Assembly (NCBI GenBank): GCA_021734325.1
Contig: JAIPJF010000005.1
Location: forward strand, 68,028-132,027
Reading direction: 5' to 3'
Length of the DNA stretch: 64,000 bases
Source: Fidelibacterota bacterium
GTDB taxonomy: Bacteria > Fidelibacterota > UBA8477 > JABMPR01
Shown piece after piece: positions 48,428-58,348 of the stretch. The first letter of the stretch is position 1. The number at the start of each line of letters is the position of its first letter. The translations under genes and the position numbers were made by a program. The notes under the pieces were generated by a model that had not been told where the DNA came from, ran no database searches, and worked only from the letters and a program-made list of their open reading frames with translations.

Positions 48428-48456
48428 AAAAAGGCCCCGAATATTGGGGCCTTTTT
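48428..48456. terminator. Bidirectional intrinsic terminator (AAAAAGGCCCC-N7-GGGGCCTTTTT)
   Basis: 11-bp perfect stem with A tract on one side and T tract on the other, between convergent hsp20 and acs. Confidence 0.9.
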
Positions 48457-48490
48457 GCTTTTCAGCGTGTTCTGTATTTAGTACAAGGTT

Positions 48491-50431
48491 CTATTTGCGA
48501 CCAGTTACCAGGTTATCCACGACAGAAGGATCTGCCAGCGTGGAAATATCACCCAGACTGTCTAGCTCGTTCTCGGCTATCTTGCGCAGAATTCTGCGCA
48601 TGATCTTTCCTGAGCGAGTCTTGGGCAATGCAGGTGTGAATTGGATCTTGTCTGGTTTGGCATGAGGACCGATCTCTCTTTTAACTGATTCAGCGATGGA
48701 TGCAAGAATCTCATCTGATCCCTCTACCCCGGCCATTAACGTTACATAGGCATAGATACCCTGTCCCTTGATGTCATGGGGGAATCCAACCACAGCTGCT
48801 TCAGCAACTCCCATGGCCTTGCCAATAGCACCCTCAACCTCGGCCGTACCAATTCTATGACCAGAAACATTGAGTACATCATCGACACGACCAGTGATCC
48901 AATAATCCCCATCTGCATCACGACGAGCACCATCACCTGTGAAATAATATCCAGGGTACATGGATAGATAAGTTTGTTTAAAACGATCATGATCTCCATA
49001 CAAGGTTCTCATCATTCCAGGCCAGGCAGCTTTCATTGCCAACAAACCTGATTTGTCATTGCCTTCTATCTCTTTCCCATCTTCAGTCAGAAGAACAGGC
49101 TGAACACCAAAGAAAGGAATTGTGGCTGACCCTGGTTTTAAGGGGGTGATACCTGGGAGAGGGGTAATGAGAATACCACCGGTCTCTGTTTGCCACCATG
49201 TGTCCACGATGGGGCATTTACCCTTTCCGACGATATTATAATACCAGTTCCATTCAGGAGACTTGATTGTCTCACCGACAGTACCAAGCAATCTAAGAGA
49301 TGAAAGATTACGGCTCTCTACCCACTCATTTCCTTCACGCATGAGCGCACGAAGTGCAGTTGGAGCTGTATAGAAAAGGTTCACTTTATGCTTGTCGACA
49401 ACATCCCAGAATCGACCAAAATCAGGATAATTCGGGACACCTTCGAACATCACGGTGATGGCCCGGTTTGCCAGGGGACCATAAACAATGTAGGAATGTC
49501 CTGTTACCCAGCCGATATCAGCCGTACACCAATAAACATCATCTTCATGATAATCAAAAATGAGCTCATGGGTCAATGCTGCATAAACTAAATATCCACC
49601 GGTAGTGTGGAGCACGCCCTTTGGTTTTCCTGTTGAACCAGAGGTGTATAGAATGAAGAGCGGATCCTCGGCATCCATTTCCTCAGGAGCGCAAACAGCA
49701 GCAGCTTTTGCCATACCTTCGTGCCACCAGATATCTCTTGGGCTTTCCATCTTCACATCAGCTCCGGTACGTTTAACAACGACACAAGTCTCAATGGAAG
49801 GAGCCTCAACAAGCGCTTTGTCTGCATTTGACTTCATGGGAATGTCAAGTTTTAAACCTCGTACTCCGGTATCCTGAGTAATAAGTACCTTGCATTTTGA
49901 ATCATTGATACGATCACGCAGTGATTCAGGACTAAAGGCACCAAAAACGATGGAATGAATTGCCCCGATTCTTGAGCATGCCAGCATTGCTATTGAAAGT
50001 TCAGGGATCATCTGCATATAGAGACAGACCCGATCACCTTTTTTAACTCCGCGGGATTTTAACACATTGGCAAATTTTTGGACTTTTGCCAAGAGTTCGG
50101 AATAGGTGAATTTTTTGTCTTCTGTGGGATTGTTTCCTTCCCAGATCAACGCAGTACGATCACCAAAGCCCGCCTCAACATGCCGATCCAAACAGTTGTA
50201 GCTTACATTAAGTTTTCCACCTTCGAACCATTTGATATCAGCAGCAGCCAAATTGAAATTGGAAACCTTGTCCCATTTTTTGAACCAGGTCAGACGCTCT
50301 GCCTGCTCTGCCCAGAAACCATCTGGATCATTTACCGATCTGTGATACATCTCCTGATACTGTTTCTTGGTTTTGATGTGCGCATTCGCAGTGAACTCAG
50401 CAGATGGATTAAAGATTTTTACATCACTCAT
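48491..50431 (-). CDS. acs: Acetyl-CoA synthetase
   Basis: [66 protein letters not shown]. Confidence 0.97.
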   Translation of the reverse strand: MSDVKIFNPSAEFTANAHIKTKKQYQEMYHRSVNDPDGFWAEQAERLTWFKKWDKVSNFNLAAADIKWFEGGKLNVSYNCLDRHVEAGFGDRTALIWEGNNPTEDKKFTYSELLAKVQKFANVLKSRGVKKGDRVCLYMQMIPELSIAMLACSRIGAIHSIVFGAFSPESLRDRINDSKCKVLITQDTGVRGLKLDIPMKSNADKALVEAPSIETCVVVKRTGADVKMESPRDIWWHEGMAKAAAVCAPEEMDAEDPLFILYTSGSTGKPKGVLHTTGGYLVYAALTHELIFDYHEDDVYWCTADIGWVTGHSYIVYGPLANRAITVMFEGVPNYPDFGRFWDVVDKHKVNLFYTAPTALRALMREGNEWVESRNLSSLRLLGTVGETIKSPEWNWYYNIVGKGKCPIVDTWWQTETGGILITPLPGITPLKPGSATIPFFGVQPVLLTEDGKEIEGNDKSGLLAMKAAWPGMMRTLYGDHDRFKQTYLSMYPGYYFTGDGARRDADGDYWITGRVDDVLNVSGHRIGTAEVEGAIGKAMGVAEAAVVGFPHDIKGQGIYAYVTLMAGVEGSDEILASIAESVKREIGPHAKPDKIQFTPALPKTRSGKIMRRILRKIAENELDSLGDISTLADPSVVDNLVTGRK

Positions 50432-50577
50432 TTCGACTCCTTTATATACTTATCAGATACTTATATAATTTAGTTTTTAAGTATTGCAAACAATGCGCCA
50501 AAACTTTCATTACCAAATCATGGCGGTATTAATATTTATACAAACGCAATTAATTCGCGTAAAACAGCACTGAAATT

Positions 50578-52275
50578 TTATGCCAAGAATTTTAGAATGT
50601 GATGCTCTAAATCATCCTGATCAATTTCTAATACATTTAATAGCATATAATTTACTGGCCACTTTGCAATTACCTTATCCAGTAGGATAGGACGAATGGT
50701 CCAGATCATCTTACGGTTCTGCTCAACCAATTCCTGCAAACCTGCTGACCATCCATCTGAATGGAGCTCCAGGTGCCCGATTTCGTCAATGATCACAATT
50801 GTGGATTCATCAGAAATTGATTGATTCAAGATTCGTTCGCCAAATTCAATCCCAGGGATTCTGAAATTAAAGGGTCCACTTCGAATCGGTGAAGTCGGTT
50901 CACTGCGTTCACACAATAGTTGAGAGTTTTGGGTTATAACATCAACTACGTGATAATGGTCTCGCTCCCCGTCTGCCCAGCCTCCCTCAGTGTAGAGTCC
51001 GGAGAAAACTAGCTGCCGTAAATTTGGCTTACCCAGGATTGATTTAACAAGGCTGGTTTTTCCCTGCCCCTGTTCTCCGGAAAGGATGATGACTTTAGCT
51101 GTGACCAGATGCTCTTTCCTGAGCTGTTCTAGGGCTCCCAGCAATTGAGTGAGTGCATGGAATGGATGTCTCCAAAACTGACGTTGCTGAGAGACCAGTT
51201 TCATCGTCCGGGGGAGAACCTCAAATGCAGCCGACATGGCTTCAAAAACGATACCCATACCCCGACGAATAAACCAGTCAAGAATAATTGGATTTCGAAT
51301 TTCTATGCTTAAGGCAGAAAAACCAAAAATAACCAGCAGGGCCCGCGTAGCCATGCCTAGGCCGGATTCTAAACCGATCAGGAGGGACTCTGTGTTATCC
51401 CAGCCACCAAGGAGCAATCCTGATAAGACCATAAGGGCTATCAGTTGTATCCACAATTGAGGTTGTTTCAATCTTCTAAGAGAACGTGAGTAGCGGGCGA
51501 TATTGAGAGCAACATAGATAGCCACGAAACTGCTGCCTAAAACCTGAGAAAGATCATCCAGGACTGATAAGCCACCGAGAAGAATAAGCAGATTCACAAA
51601 CAAGAGAGGGACTGAGTATGCCTGTGAGACTGAAGCTGTCAACAGATTCTCAGCGACCGAGACCTGCTCAGAACCAGCTGGAGATATGGTCTGCTTCGTC
51701 CGCTCTCCATTCGTACGAAATGCAAGGGCCGCAACCAGCGCTCCAAAACTTAGATCTATTATGAAGATCAATTTGACCAGATCCAGAGGGAATGCTCCCG
51801 ATATCTGTAAGCTTTTAGCGGCCATGAAATAGAGTTGCTCATACAGCTTGACAAAATCAGGGCCATAGGTCATGAGCATGACAAATATCTTTTGAAAGAG
51901 ACTCCAGGAAACTGCCAGGGCACCTCCCAGAAGAAAACCTGGCCAGCGACCCCTGAATACACGAACACATAATTCCAGGATCACACCTTCCATGAAAATG
52001 CCAACCATTGGTCCAAAAATAATGGCTGAGGGAGAAATTGATTTCATGGTAGCTGTGACCAGCGCAGTTCGCCAGAATAGACCTTTATCCGGCCAGAGCT
52101 TGTATCCATTGATCATCAGGATCAACCCGAGGGCAGCCAGAAAAGTGCCCGTTAAAGGGATATGGAGGTTATGGAGAAAACTGCCCAGGATAATTTCTAC
52201 AGAAGCCCAAAGGCTTCCCAGCATCGCCGCCTTCAGCCAGATATCAGGGAGTGCCCTCTGTTTTGTATGAGTCAT
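50578..52275 (-). CDS. Multidomain membrane protein: ECF S-component-like plus second TM/T-like region plus C-terminal THEP1-type NTPase
   Basis: Two clusters of TM segments, then SGEQGQGKTSLVKSIL (Walker A), SGLYTEGG and TIVIIDEIGHLEL (Walker B), characteristic of THEP1/NTPase_1. Start MTHTKQRALPDIW at 52275; track start 52389. Confidence 0.75.
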   Translation of the reverse strand: MTHTKQRALPDIWLKAAMLGSLWASVEIILGSFLHNLHIPLTGTFLAALGLILMINGYKLWPDKGLFWRTALVTATMKSISPSAIIFGPMVGIFMEGVILELCVRVFRGRWPGFLLGGALAVSWSLFQKIFVMLMTYGPDFVKLYEQLYFMAAKSLQISGAFPLDLVKLIFIIDLSFGALVAALAFRTNGERTKQTISPAGSEQVSVAENLLTASVSQAYSVPLLFVNLLILLGGLSVLDDLSQVLGSSFVAIYVALNIARYSRSLRRLKQPQLWIQLIALMVLSGLLLGGWDNTESLLIGLESGLGMATRALLVIFGFSALSIEIRNPIILDWFIRRGMGIVFEAMSAAFEVLPRTMKLVSQQRQFWRHPFHALTQLLGALEQLRKEHLVTAKVIILSGEQGQGKTSLVKSILGKPNLRQLVFSGLYTEGGWADGERDHYHVVDVITQNSQLLCERSEPTSPIRSGPFNFRIPGIEFGERILNQSISDESTIVIIDEIGHLELHSDGWSAGLQELVEQNRKMIWTIRPILLDKVIAKWPVNYMLLNVLEIDQDDLEHHILKFLA

Positions 52276-52587
52276 AGATCGGTCATCACAGTGTATACTT
52301 TGGGAGAAATATTTTTGAGTATTTTGTATGGTGTTGCTTCCATGTATCGTTCTCTTTCCAAGTACGGGAGCGAATTTTTTCGTTTCCAAAAAAATCGTAT
52401 CGGCCTCAGACCATTTCCACTCGGAAGAAGGTCGATTGGCTGAGAGAATTATTTAATAGCCCTTGAAATCTAATGCAATTAGCATGTAAGTAAATCAATT
52501 CTACAGCTTTGTCTCTGATCCGATTATATTAGGTATCGAAGAAGTTAAATTAGTGGTATGAATAGAAAATAATGGGGAGAACTAAAA

Positions 52588-53166
52588 GTGGCACAAAGCG
52601 TTAAGGGAACTCAGACCGAAAAAAACCTGCTTATCGCATTCGCAGGAGAATCTCAAGCTCGCAACCGCTACACTTACTTTGCCAGCGTAGCGAAAAAAGA
52701 GGGTTTGATTCAAATATCTCAGATTTTTGAGGAAACTGCCAACCAGGAGAAGGAACACGCGAAACGTTTCTTCAAGTTTTTAGAAGGTGGTGAAATTGAG
52801 ATCACAGAGACCTTTCCTGCTGGAACCATTGGCACAACATTGGAGAATCTGAAAGCAGCCGCCGCCGGTGAGGAACATGAATGGACCACCATGTATCCTG
52901 AATTTGCCAGGATAGCTCGTGAAGAAGGTCTTACCACGGTGGCAAAAGCATTTGAGTCAATATTGGTAGCAGAAAAGCAGCATGGCAAACGTTATACTGA
53001 TCTGGCAAAGAACCTTGAAGAAGGGAAAGTCTTCAAACGCAACGGCAAAATTGTGTGGCGCTGCATTAATTGTGGCTATCTCCACGAAGGGGAGGAAGCA
53101 CCAAAAATGTGTCCTGCCTGTCTTCATCCACAGGATTATTTTGAGCTGTTGGGGGAGAACTGGTAA
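52588..53166 (+). CDS. Rubrerythrin
   Basis: KNLLIAFAGESQARNRYTYFASVAKKEG, EExxxxEKEHAKRF, C-terminal rubredoxin-like WRCINCGYLHEGEEAPKMCPAC. Confidence 0.97.
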   Translation: MAQSVKGTQTEKNLLIAFAGESQARNRYTYFASVAKKEGLIQISQIFEETANQEKEHAKRFFKFLEGGEIEITETFPAGTIGTTLENLKAAAAGEEHEWTTMYPEFARIAREEGLTTVAKAFESILVAEKQHGKRYTDLAKNLEEGKVFKRNGKIVWRCINCGYLHEGEEAPKMCPACLHPQDYFELLGENW

Positions 53167-53194
53167 ACTCCAACCAGAAAATATATTACTGAAC

Positions 53195-53224
53195 AAAGAA
53201 CCCTGTTTTATGACAGGGTTCTTT
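53195..53224 (+). terminator. Intrinsic terminator of rubrerythrin (AAAGAACCCTG-N8-CAGGGTTCTTT)
   Basis: 11-bp perfect stem about 30 bp after the stop, T-rich after. Confidence 0.85.
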
Positions 53225-53266
53225 ATTGTTAAAAATCAGGGCAATAATTCTATTAACTAAGTATAG

Positions 53267-53626
53267 CTATGTGTGATCCACTTCAAACCGCCACAGAACA
53301 AAGCCCATAATCCCGAACCCCAAGATCATAAAAGCTGGATTCATTAAGGCAGTGCTGATGGTGGCTCCTCCGTTGATAAGTTCTCTGGAGATATGAGCCA
53401 TCCCGAACCCGATAGTGTCACGAAATGCATAAATAAGTCCCAGGATCCATACGGCTAGAATCCCATGCAGGAAAAGACCGAGCTTATCGAAAACGATTGC
53501 TTGCTGTACATTAAGCTCGGATGGAATCTGCAGGAGTTGATCTTCCAGATAGCTCGGTATCCTTTGCCAACTTTCGTCAAACAATGAATCAATTTTGTCC
53601 TTCCGATCAGTGATTTCCGGCTTCAT
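53267..53626 (-). CDS. Hypothetical two-TM membrane protein, possible anti-sigma partner
   Basis: Overlaps the stop of the ECF sigma gene by 4 bp; hydrophobic segments at the centre and C-terminus. Confidence 0.6.
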   Translation of the reverse strand: MKPEITDRKDKIDSLFDESWQRIPSYLEDQLLQIPSELNVQQAIVFDKLGLFLHGILAVWILGLIYAFRDTIGFGMAHISRELINGGATISTALMNPAFMILGFGIMGFVLWRFEVDHT

Positions 53627-54159
53627 ATTTCGACCTCCTGAATGATTTCGCGTAGTCTTTCTTTTGCCCGGTATAAATGAGATTTTACGGTATTGATGGG
53701 GATATCCATTATCTGTGCGACCTCTTCATATTTAAACTCTCTCAGGTAGTACAAAGTGATAACATCAGCTTGATTGGGTGAGAGGGATGCGATCGCTTTT
53801 CTAAGATAATCCGTTCTGGATTCAGCCCAGAATCCATTTTCGGCATCAACTGACTCAGTAGACAGTTCATGCTCACCCCCCTCATCATAAGCAATCAGGG
53901 GTTTTGAAATTCTGGATTCCTTAGTCAGCATGGTATTACAGACATTAAGGGCTATTTTATATATCCAGGTCCCGATCTGAGATTCGTTTCGAAAATTCTT
54001 TAAACCCCGATAGACCCTGATAAAGGTCTCTTGAGTAATATCCTCAGCCAGGCTTGCCTGATTTGATTTCATTAATGCAAGATTGTAAATACGATCACCA
54101 TGGTCCTTGACAAGAAGGTTAAATGTCGCATCCAGTTTTTCCTGCCTCATACCAATCAT
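53623..54159 (-). CDS. ECF RNA polymerase sigma factor (sigma-70 family)
   Basis: DITQETFIRVYRGLKNF region 2 and LSPNQADVITLYYLREFKYEEVAQIMDIPINTVKSHLYRAKERLR region 4. Confidence 0.95.
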   Translation of the reverse strand: MIGMRQEKLDATFNLLVKDHGDRIYNLALMKSNQASLAEDITQETFIRVYRGLKNFRNESQIGTWIYKIALNVCNTMLTKESRISKPLIAYDEGGEHELSTESVDAENGFWAESRTDYLRKAIASLSPNQADVITLYYLREFKYEEVAQIMDIPINTVKSHLYRAKERLREIIQEVEI

Positions 54160-54321
54160 GCTGCTCCCATCAATAGTTAGACAAGTTAATGGGGAGAATT
54201 GTTGCGCTTGTATTGAAAATAAAAATAATCGAAAATTTAACTGAATTTACTGCAACATTATTGGCCGCGTGTTTGTCAAATACTACGATGAACAAAACTT
54301 AAATAGGAACAGGAGATACAA

Positions 54322-54672
54322 ATGGTTTACGAAATATTTATACCCATAACCCTTTTTGTCATGACAGGACTTGTTGTCGCAGTGGCAATGATCGTGCTGT
54401 ATTATAAAAGGAAATTGGAAAGTCAGGAGATCATCGCCGCCATCGAAAAAGGTGTGGAGGTCAAGTTCCCTGAGAAGAAGCACAATCGGCTCATGCCAGG
54501 ACTAGTCTGGACTTTTTGCGGTATCGTCATGACCCTGGCCATGGCAAGAATTGTTCCCGAAGATGCACCTGCCGGGATATGGATATGGGGATTGATTCCT
54601 GTTGCAGTTGGTGCTGCATACCTCATCGTTTATAAAAAAGAAAATGAGACAAAGGAAAACTCAGAAAACTAG
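54322..54672 (+). CDS. Small membrane protein, DUF6249-like
   Basis: TM segment, then YYKRKLESQEIIAAIEKGVEVKFPEKK; divergent from the ECF sigma factor. Confidence 0.7.
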   Translation: MVYEIFIPITLFVMTGLVVAVAMIVLYYKRKLESQEIIAAIEKGVEVKFPEKKHNRLMPGLVWTFCGIVMTLAMARIVPEDAPAGIWIWGLIPVAVGAAYLIVYKKENETKENSEN

Positions 54673-54700
54673 ACCCCACACATCGTAATGTTTGCTATGT

Positions 54701-54733
54701 AAAGTAGAGGCGGGACAACCTGCCTCTACTTTT
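54701..54733 (+). terminator. Intrinsic terminator (AAAGTAGAGGC-N10-GCCTCTACTTTTT)
   Basis: 11-bp perfect stem followed by a T tract. Confidence 0.88.
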
Positions 54734-54826
54734 TATAATCTCCACATTAATCGTTTTACACAAATATAAACACACTCAGTGAACATTTTTCTTTTGAAAT
54801 CGTCTGACTAGATTGGATGAAGAAAA

Positions 54827-57193
54827 ATGGACCTCAAATACATAATAAATAAACGGCTCATTATTGTACTCGCGCTTATATCAAGTGTGACTGCTACGGC
54901 CCAATCGAACTATGGGAGAATGAACGGTTTTCTAAAAGATGCCGACACCGGCGAACCTCTACTCTTTGCTAATGTCAGTCTCAGGAATACAGGGATTGGG
55001 TCAGCAAGTAATAATGATGGTTATTACATCATCTCCAATATACCGCCAGGGGAATATACCCTGCAAATCTTGATGATGGGATATACCCGCACTGAAAAAT
55101 CGGTTCGAGTTGTTGCCGGACTGGAAGAACGACACGATTTTGAAATTCGACCGATTTCCATTGAAGGCGAAGAAGTGGTGGTAACCGGAGATAGACAACG
55201 CTTTGAAAAACAAATTGAGGTAAGTGCAGTAAGTCTGAGCATGCGCGATGTAAAAACCATGCCTGCTTTTGTGGAGGCCGATATTTTTAGAACCCTTCAG
55301 CTCTTGCCCGGTGTGCAGTCATCAAGTGACTTTTCCTCCGCATTGGTTGTGAGGGGGGGGAGTCCAGATGAAAACCTGATCATGCTGGATGATATCGAGA
55401 TTTATAACCCATTTCATCTGGGAGGTGTTTTTTCCACCTTTAACGCTGATGCCATTGCTGATGCTGAATTTCTGGCAGGTGGTTTTCCTGCGCGCTATGG
55501 AAACCGAATTTCCTCAGTCCTGAGCATCACAGGACGGGAAGGAGATTCCAGACATAACAAATTGTTCGATGGGAAAAAATTAGGGGAATATTTTGACATA
55601 AGCCAGGTAAGAGGTGAAGTTAATTTGCTGAGTTCCAAGCTTTTAGTGGAAGGACCGCTGCTCAGAGGATCCTGGGTGTTTTCCGGAAGAAGAACCTACT
55701 TTGACCAGATTGCCAAGCTCTATTATTGGGCAAAAGATGAACCCATGGACTGGTCCTATTATTTTTACGACTTCCAAGGCAAGGTCGTTCAGAATATTAA
55801 TCCCTCCAATCGCCTTAGTTTTTCACACTATAAGGGGAGAGACCGGATTGCTTTTGAACTGGAGCAATCCGATTCGGATGTGGGTTTTACCTGGGATTGG
55901 GGCAATTCAACGAAAAGTGGGGAATGGCGCTGGGTTCCAAATTCCAGATTCCTTTCCACCCTCTCGCTGGCCAATACGGTTTATCAATTCGATGTAAATC
56001 TTAGCTATTCGGCAACAGATACAACCGGCGTAAATGCTGAGACACAATTTATCGTATTTAATCAGATCGATGATAAAACATTAAAAGAGAATTTGGACTG
56101 GTTCATCAATTCAGCACACACACTGACCCTCGGTCTGGAATTAAAGGACCTGGGAGTCCAGTTTAATATTGGCAATGATGAAATCACCTTCATTGACGAA
56201 GTCGAGTCCAACATGATTTATAGTGGTATACTTCAGGAGAAGTGGCAGCCCAATCCAGTGATCATGCTTCAAAGCGGACTGCGAATCACCAAGTACAGTG
56301 CCCACGATAGACTCTATTATGAACCACGCCTCGGATTCAAGTTTCTTTTAAACCGGGATCTTGCCTTCAAGGGTGCCTGGGGTATCTACAACCAATTTAT
56401 TTTTACCGCCCAGGATGAGGATGCGATTCTGAGCATCGTAGATTTCTGGAATCCAATTCCCAGCAACTACCATGCTAAAGCAGTACAACATTATGTTCTT
56501 GGCTTGGAACAATGGATTGGTGATGGGTGGTTTGCTAGTCTGGAAGCCTACTACAAGCCTTATCGCAATACTCTGGTGATCAATCCGAATCAGAATTTTA
56601 GTGATCCAGATGATGATTATACCGAGGGTACAGCCAAGGTTTATGGCGCTGAATTATTATTCAAAAAGAACATCGGTAAGATTACTGGATGGTTGGGATT
56701 CTCCTACATGGATAGCCAGCAGGAATTCGACTTTAACGGAGATGGATTGGCCATAGAATCAGATGGAGAGGTCTACAAATCCAAGTATGATCAACCCTAT
56801 TCTGTGAATCTGGTGTTGAATTATGCTCCCTCAGTGAAAAACTCGTTTGGATTGACCATTAGCAGCAGCAGCTCGAATTTGTATACCCCTACAGTGGGGT
56901 ATACCTATACTCAGAACGGTTCATCATTTGACTTTAGCAACCCCTATAGCGACCTCACTGAATTGAAGGGTACGCGGAATTCAGCCCGATATCCCAATTA
57001 CTTTCGGGCAGATGTCAGCTATGCCCGACAAATAACGCCCTTTGGAATTGAGGGTCTCTGCAAGATTCAGGTCATCAATCTGAGTAATCATTTTAACACC
57101 TTTGTCTATAATTGGGACCTGGCAGCAGGAACTGTTGAAGGAGTTGGTATGTTCCCCTTCCTGCCCACTTTTGGCGTGGAATTCAAATTTTAG
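54827..57193 (+). CDS. TonB-dependent receptor with N-terminal carboxypeptidase-regulatory-like domain
   Basis: GRMNGFLKDADTGEPLLFANVSLRNTGIGSASNNDGYYIISNIPPGEYTL, plug domain VVRGGSPDENLIMLDDIEIYNP, C-terminal F. Confidence 0.95.
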   Translation: MDLKYIINKRLIIVLALISSVTATAQSNYGRMNGFLKDADTGEPLLFANVSLRNTGIGSASNNDGYYIISNIPPGEYTLQILMMGYTRTEKSVRVVAGLEERHDFEIRPISIEGEEVVVTGDRQRFEKQIEVSAVSLSMRDVKTMPAFVEADIFRTLQLLPGVQSSSDFSSALVVRGGSPDENLIMLDDIEIYNPFHLGGVFSTFNADAIADAEFLAGGFPARYGNRISSVLSITGREGDSRHNKLFDGKKLGEYFDISQVRGEVNLLSSKLLVEGPLLRGSWVFSGRRTYFDQIAKLYYWAKDEPMDWSYYFYDFQGKVVQNINPSNRLSFSHYKGRDRIAFELEQSDSDVGFTWDWGNSTKSGEWRWVPNSRFLSTLSLANTVYQFDVNLSYSATDTTGVNAETQFIVFNQIDDKTLKENLDWFINSAHTLTLGLELKDLGVQFNIGNDEITFIDEVESNMIYSGILQEKWQPNPVIMLQSGLRITKYSAHDRLYYEPRLGFKFLLNRDLAFKGAWGIYNQFIFTAQDEDAILSIVDFWNPIPSNYHAKAVQHYVLGLEQWIGDGWFASLEAYYKPYRNTLVINPNQNFSDPDDDYTEGTAKVYGAELLFKKNIGKITGWLGFSYMDSQQEFDFNGDGLAIESDGEVYKSKYDQPYSVNLVLNYAPSVKNSFGLTISSSSSNLYTPTVGYTYTQNGSSFDFSNPYSDLTELKGTRNSARYPNYFRADVSYARQITPFGIEGLCKIQVINLSNHFNTFVYNWDLAAGTVEGVGMFPFLPTFGVEFKF

Positions 57194-57202
57194 GTGAACA
57201 GG

Positions 57203-58348
57203 ATGAATCCAATTAAAACCTTGAACATGAATACGCTCAGATTATTGGCAATAATGATCCTGTTGATGATCGTGAGCTGTACCGAAGAGCTGAGTATTGC
57301 TGATTTTTCCGACGACTTCGAAAATTACCAACAGGAATTACGGATAGAAGGTATCCTGGATCAGAAAGATTTTTCGAAATCAATCATCCGAATTGACCGA
57401 ACGATTCTGGTCACGGATACAACACTGTTTAATGGCCGCGATGACAATGGTGACTGGGTATCCTTTACCGATGAAAATGGAAATGGTCGTTGGGACGACG
57501 GCGAAGCTCTGAATGATGACATCGGTGGCGAATATCAGGGACCTAACAACCCACCCTTGGGCCAGGGCAACGGAATCCCTGACCCTGGTGAACCCCATGT
57601 TGATGATTTTATTGAAATACTACCCCAGATCCATGATTCAACGATGAGCTCTGTTCTGCTCCGGGAAGTTGAGACACAGGCCTTTGTGGCAGAGTTTGAA
57701 TGGCGAGCTCAGGCAGCCTCATTTGATAAAAGTTTTGGACCTGGTGGTCCTCCAGAGTTGGCTGCCCAGAATCCATATATCACCTATTATTATGGTGCCT
57801 ATGTTCCTGCACCAGAATATTCAGATGTGATCTTGTCCGAGCATAAAACGTATCAACTGGAAATCACCACCATTACTGGGCGGGTCATCACTGCCACAAC
57901 AGATATCATCCTTGCCCCACTGAATTTGAACTGGGAAGGAACGACGTGGAACAGCGATACACTCTATGTTGCTTCTAAAAACCTGGTGACCCCTTTGAAG
58001 TGGAATAATCCTCCTGAATCATTTTTTGGCGGGTTAAAGCTGGATCTGGTTTTCCGGTCTGACTCAATCAAAGGTTTTTATGCCTACACAAAGGCTGCGT
58101 TCGAGGTAAATAAAGAAACGGATTTGCCTGAATTCCAGGAGTATTTTATTGGCTTTCCTTTGGGCTTATACAGGATAACCCTCGAAAGTTATAATGATGG
58201 CTATGGTAAATATGTGTATTCTGGTCTTCCCCTGCGGGATAGGGAATTGTCCAATTGGCGTGACCAGAACGGCAATGTGATCCTCGGGCGACTTGGCTCA
58301 AAATCTTCTTACCAGTTTTATATGCGTCTGATCTCTCCCAGCGGTTGA
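57203..58348 (+). CDS. DUF4249-like lipoprotein partner of the TonB receptor
   Basis: Lipobox MIVSC followed by a DUF4249-like region; immediately downstream of the TonB receptor. Track start GTG 57194. Confidence 0.8.
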   Translation: MNPIKTLNMNTLRLLAIMILLMIVSCTEELSIADFSDDFENYQQELRIEGILDQKDFSKSIIRIDRTILVTDTTLFNGRDDNGDWVSFTDENGNGRWDDGEALNDDIGGEYQGPNNPPLGQGNGIPDPGEPHVDDFIEILPQIHDSTMSSVLLREVETQAFVAEFEWRAQAASFDKSFGPGGPPELAAQNPYITYYYGAYVPAPEYSDVILSEHKTYQLEITTITGRVITATTDIILAPLNLNWEGTTWNSDTLYVASKNLVTPLKWNNPPESFFGGLKLDLVFRSDSIKGFYAYTKAAFEVNKETDLPEFQEYFIGFPLGLYRITLESYNDGYGKYVYSGLPLRDRELSNWRDQNGNVILGRLGSKSSYQFYMRLISPSG

